From Guillardia theta CCMP2712 (Eukaryota; Cryptophyceae; Pyrenomonadales; Geminigeraceae), in contig NW_005434669.1 in the NCBI RefSeq assembly GCF_000315625.1, positions 932,066-996,065 on the forward strand: a stretch of 64,000 bases of DNA. Direction: 5' to 3'. The position numbers were made by a program, and so were the translations under genes. The number at the start of each line of letters is the position of its first letter. The stretch's first letter is position 1. Shown piece by piece: positions 60,801 through 64,000 of this stretch. The notes under the pieces are model-generated. The model was not told the origin of the DNA. It saw only the letters and a program-made list of their open reading frames with translations, and did not search any database.

Positions 60801-61129
60801 CAACCCAGTCTTGTCCTCTTCTGAGGGCAGCTGGGTGCAGAATCATCTTCCCCTCGGCTCCGACGATTCTGTCGATAGCCTCGATGGATCTCAAACTGAT
60901 CGTGCAGGAAGGGGATTTGGTCCAAAGATCCATGGTCCAGAGTATTGTAGTCCAACTCATCATCACTTGCAGAACTGCTGTTCGAGTCCAAACTATTGCT
61001 TCTGCTCCTGTATTCTTGGGTTCTGCAGCTGCTGTCACTGAAGCTGTCGTCCAGGCTCTCGTCCCCGGAGTATTCGTCCTCCCATTCTTCGCTCTCACTA
61101 CTGGAGTTCTGTGGAGGGTACAGAGACAT
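57865..61129 (-). CDS. SP-RING (PIAS/Siz-type) putative SUMO E3 ligase with tandem repeats
   Basis: Exon 1 (61129-60160) begins with an acidic, Ser-rich region (SSSESEEWEDEYSGDESLDD) and leads to an SP-RING: DPVSLCRLETPCRGHLCQH, then FELCTYSRLN, then PKCPIC and the following helix LVVDTLILRLL. These are the zinc ligands and the P-x-R-G turn of PIAS/Siz proteins. Later exons give a SUMO-interaction-like motif (DGEDDCVVVESK), a helical stretch (YIPGDYFKSLEDERKHNQMQ), FWGKLEKLIDKILDSKSRS, seven 24-residue repeats, a low-complexity region and a final exon NFWSLWNPVTSEDL ending at 57865. SP-RING proteins promote SUMO transfer from Ubc9. No SAP or PINIT domain is evident. A 57-bp in-frame segment inside the SP-RING may be an intron or an insertion. 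Confidence 0.75.
58567..59070 (-). repeat. Seven 72-bp tandem repeats in the SP-RING gene
   Basis: Seven copies of a 72-bp unit encode the 24-residue repeat STNAGQPRDGDQIASMRASR plus GVRS or VVGS. Two unit types alternate, implying a 144-bp higher-order unit; one copy has NMDQ in place of DGDQ. Because 72 is a multiple of three and the unit has no stops, several frames on both strands stay open. Confidence 0.95.
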
Positions 61130-63156
61130 TCTAAAACTCCTTACGCCTCCCTGCTTTTAAGTGACTCAATAGAATCAGATGAAAACATAGGTCCATCGAA
61201 TCATTTATGAGTCCTCGGGACCTGTTGAAACACACTTCAACGACCATGACATGACAGCGTAATCAAAACGGAGAGCATTTAGATAAACTATTTAACCTTT
61301 GTAGTAACTCAAAAGCACAGGACAAGATTCTCCAGAGACAACCAATGCACCTTTCCTTTTGCGGCTAATCATCAAACAGAAGATGGTCAATCCGTTCAAC
61401 TTGCTCCTTCAGCGGTTGTCTTCTATCACTCAATTTGCCTTTCTCTCCCTCTCTCCCTCTCTCTCTCCCTCTCCCCCTTCTTTATCCATCTCTCCACGTT
61501 CCCATCTCCCCTTTACTGCGCATTGTATCAACCCTATACCCACCACCTGAAGATCTACCTGACCCTACCCATACCTGAAAACAAAATGAGGTTCACCCCT
61601 CCATCTGACCTGATTTTAACCCTTCCTTCCTATGAGGACTTGACCCACCCTACCCACTTCCAAAAACCTCGTTCCGTGGTACCCGTCCTTTTCGGTCCAT
61701 CAAAATTTCACCCTCCTATCTCAAGCCCAACCACCCCTACCATCGTCAATACGACGCCATAGGAGTCAAACAGGGGGTCTGCAATTTTAACTCGAAAGTT
61801 CAACTTGCTAGGAAACGCAGATCAGGGGTGGGTACCTGAACGGGCAATGCTGAAATGAAAGGGATTTTTCCGTAGAAAAATGGTCAGAAATAATAGGTGG
61901 GGTGAGGCAATTTCTTGAGAGGCCAGGGTGGTATGCGAGATTTCAAATGTAGAGGTCAACAAGGCGTTCATTTCATTTCTAAATGCCTTTATTCATCTTT
62001 GAAGTTAAATATCAATATTTGTATTGAGAACTTGAAATTTCTGAGGGACCCACCGAATACCCCCACTATAGGCTATCACAGTGAAGTCCCCAAGTACACA
62101 CCCGTACTTTAGCCGATACTTTGTACCCCACTGGCGTCGTGCCCAGTACCCCTACCCCCTGTGAACAGTCTGTCTTCCTCCTAAAGGAATTGCGGGTGTT
62201 TGCCCATTGACCGTGAAACTTCCCACCCTTGGATCTCCTCAAGATTAGGCCTGAAAGTACCCGGTACTACCCAGATTCCACGGGCAGAACACGAGCAACT
62301 CCATGACATATGAGATAGTCAATTACGAATCGGTACAATTGTGTTTTTATTTAGTACGAAGTTTCTACAAATTTTAAAACATCCGTGGTACTGAGTTTTC
62401 AAGACGACCTCTCAAATGCAATGACCATGTGGTCCACCCCCCCATGTGAAAGGTAGAAGTACCCGTGGATGAAGACAACCCTACCCGTCTTGTCTAGGAG
62501 AAATCTGGTACATGAAAGAGGGTGGATGTCCCGCCAAAATTTCGCCGCTCCCAAGATACTTGAGTCGAAGGGGGAAAATTATTCGTCCAATTTTGAAACA
62601 TTAAGATATGGTTTGATTTGTATTGAACTAAGGGCCAAACCCGTTTGAAACCACTACAGAGGCAGGTGATGGCACGGCGGAGGCAGCGGAGGCGTCAATG
62701 GCGGCTGGCGGACGGGCACAGCCCTGAAATGTTGATGATGAGCGATGAAATTATGCTGTTGTTCCTTTGAAAGAGCTACGTTGAACGATGCTTGATGTCT
62801 TAGATCCTGTTGGAATATGTGAGAAGCATTTTTGGAAGTCACCACATGACCTAAAGAAACACGAACGTTTTTCATCTAGATTCGTTTCAACTGCTGGCTG
62901 TCGTTGTGAGATGGAGGATCCCGTATTTTGATACCAATTTTTTCCATTCTCTCACGTTTCATTTTGTGGTTTCGTTGAAAGTTGAAAGTTGATGAAGACT
63001 TCGTCCCTTTCCATCTTACTTTCAATCACCAAAGTCGTTTACAGGGATATCATCTTCAAGTTGGCGTTTTAAGGTCCAGCATTGAAGATGTCTTCCTCGA
63101 AGGTCACTTGATATAAGCTGACATAATCTTGCACGGTTTTGACGTTGGAACAGCGA
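61130..63156. other. Long divergent intergenic region
   Basis: Between the SP-RING gene (minus) and SKP1 (plus). It contains a (CTCTCC)n tract at 61437-61500 and CCCTACC/ACCCCT tracts at 61540-61760 and 62050-62290. AT-rich segments lie around 61980-62050 and 62330-62390. A 73-codon minus-strand frame at 62654-62875 lacks support. I see no gene here. Confidence 0.55.
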
Positions 63157-63744
63157 ATGGTAACCTTGCTCTCCCCGGACAAGCAAACGTTTCAAGTTCC
63201 ATGGGATGTGGCAATGCGTAGCACTGTGATCAAGCAGATGCTTGAAGGTGACTGGTATGATCCTTTACTCGCAAGCGTACTCACTGATTTCATAGATCTC
63301 CCTGAGCCAGAAGAGGGGGCCGAAGATCAGACGGATCCTGTTCCCCTCATGGACAGGAGTTGCAGTGCGAATGTCCTCGAGAAAGTGTTGGAATACCTCA
63401 AGAAGCATCATGACTTTGACAAATCAAATGCTTCACAAGAAGATAAGGATGCTTGGGATAAGAAATACGTAGAAGTGGAAGATGAAGTACTGTTCCACTT
63501 GATTCTTGCAGCGAATTTCCTCGATATCAAAGATCTTCTCGATCTTACTTGCAAGACGGTAAACAGAGGGAACATGCTTGCCACATAATCGGACTGATGT
63601 TGGGTGCAGGTTGCGGAGTACATCAAGCAGTGCAAGACCCCCGAGGAGATCCGTCTTAGGTTTAACATCCCCAACGACTTCACTCCAGAAGAGGAAGAGG
63701 AGGTCCGCAAAGAGAATGCATGGTGCGAGGAGGCACCCTCTTAA
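63157..63744 (+). CDS. SKP1: SKP1, SCF ubiquitin ligase adaptor
   Basis: Two exons (63157-63558 and from about 63610), joined over a 51-bp intron, encode about 178 residues. The N-terminal BTB/POZ-like part starts [20 protein letters not shown]. The C-terminal Skp1 dimerisation and F-box-binding helices are unmistakable: [71 protein letters not shown] and [12 protein letters not shown]1 links F-box proteins to cullin 1. I chose the ATG at 63157 because it begins the conserved beta strand. The protein is slightly longer than human SKP1 (163 residues), partly because of an acidic loop ([13 protein letters not shown]) and the APS tail. Confidence 0.97.
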
Positions 63745-64000
63745 GGCTCAGAAACAGCAGGTTGCAGTGGGAAGCTTGGTATGGAGGTCAGCCGGAGAAG
63801 TTGATATTCGGAGTATCTGTAGTGTTGGAAGAAAACTTGAAAATCGCAGCTTGCATTTTTCAAGTACGGTCTGTAATCATCGCAGAGGGAAAAGGAGGAA
63901 CTTGTGTCCAAAAACCTGTCGCAGTTTGACGCAGGGACCTGACGATTGATTGACTGAGTTCTGGATTCCACCGTCCTCCCTGCCGCCGGAGTATCCGTAG
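63745..64000. other. 3' flank of SKP1
   Basis: Presumed 3' UTR and downstream DNA of SKP1. Open frames here are short and unsupported. Confidence 0.4.

Noticed and set aside
62654-62875. 73-codon minus-strand frame ending Pro-rich
   Set aside because: No splice partners, no motif and unremarkable composition in a long intergenic region.

Overview
This is eukaryotic nuclear DNA, almost certainly from a unicellular alga with a red-derived secondary plastid; a cryptophyte such as Guillardia theta is my best guess (inference). The reasons are spliced genes with very short GT-AG introns (mostly 44-63 bp, a few GC-AG), a VIPP1 precursor with a signal peptide followed by a Phe-headed transit peptide, and a plant-like His-rich UreG beside animal-like genes (polo kinase, collagen, Orai-like channel). 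I placed exon boundaries by eye, matching splice sites and reading phase.

Region 1-28.4 kb is one enormous minus-strand gene whose 3' end lies off the left edge. It has at least 20 complete introns and about 9,000 codons in the window. It encodes a secreted or surface mosaic protein. From N to C it carries a hydrophobic leader, IPT/TIG domains with a Cys-rich insert, about 11 copies of an unrecognised 'CYST' repeat, more IPT/TIG, about 16 cadherin-like repeats with an FN2-like insert, a LamG/ConA-like domain, EPTP/EAR-type propeller repeats, four further cadherin-like repeats with a PAN-like module, an IPT domain, and Rax2/kelch-like GGxF repeats.

Region 28.8-32.1 kb holds a four-TM Orai-like membrane protein (plus) and a type II transmembrane collagen split into short exons (minus). 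With the giant gene they form a cluster of cell-surface or extracellular-matrix-like genes.

Region 34.4-50.4 kb contains housekeeping and signalling genes: polo-like kinase (plus), glucosidase II beta (minus), an unrecognised Ser/Pro-rich protein (plus), UreG (minus), Rab1 (minus) and plastid VIPP1 (minus).

Region 52.2-63.7 kb contains WDR3/UTP12 of the SSU processome (minus), an unrecognised protein with an N-terminal hydrophobic stretch (plus), an SP-RING (PIAS/Siz-type) protein with seven 72-bp tandem repeats (minus), and SKP1 (plus).

Several intergenic regions share an unusual style: GC-rich islands, tracts rich in TACCCC/CCCTACC, and a recurring CCGTTACA word. Long introns are mostly short introns inflated by purine/pyrimidine microsatellites. 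I saw no convincing tRNA, rRNA, transposon, virus or CRISPR.
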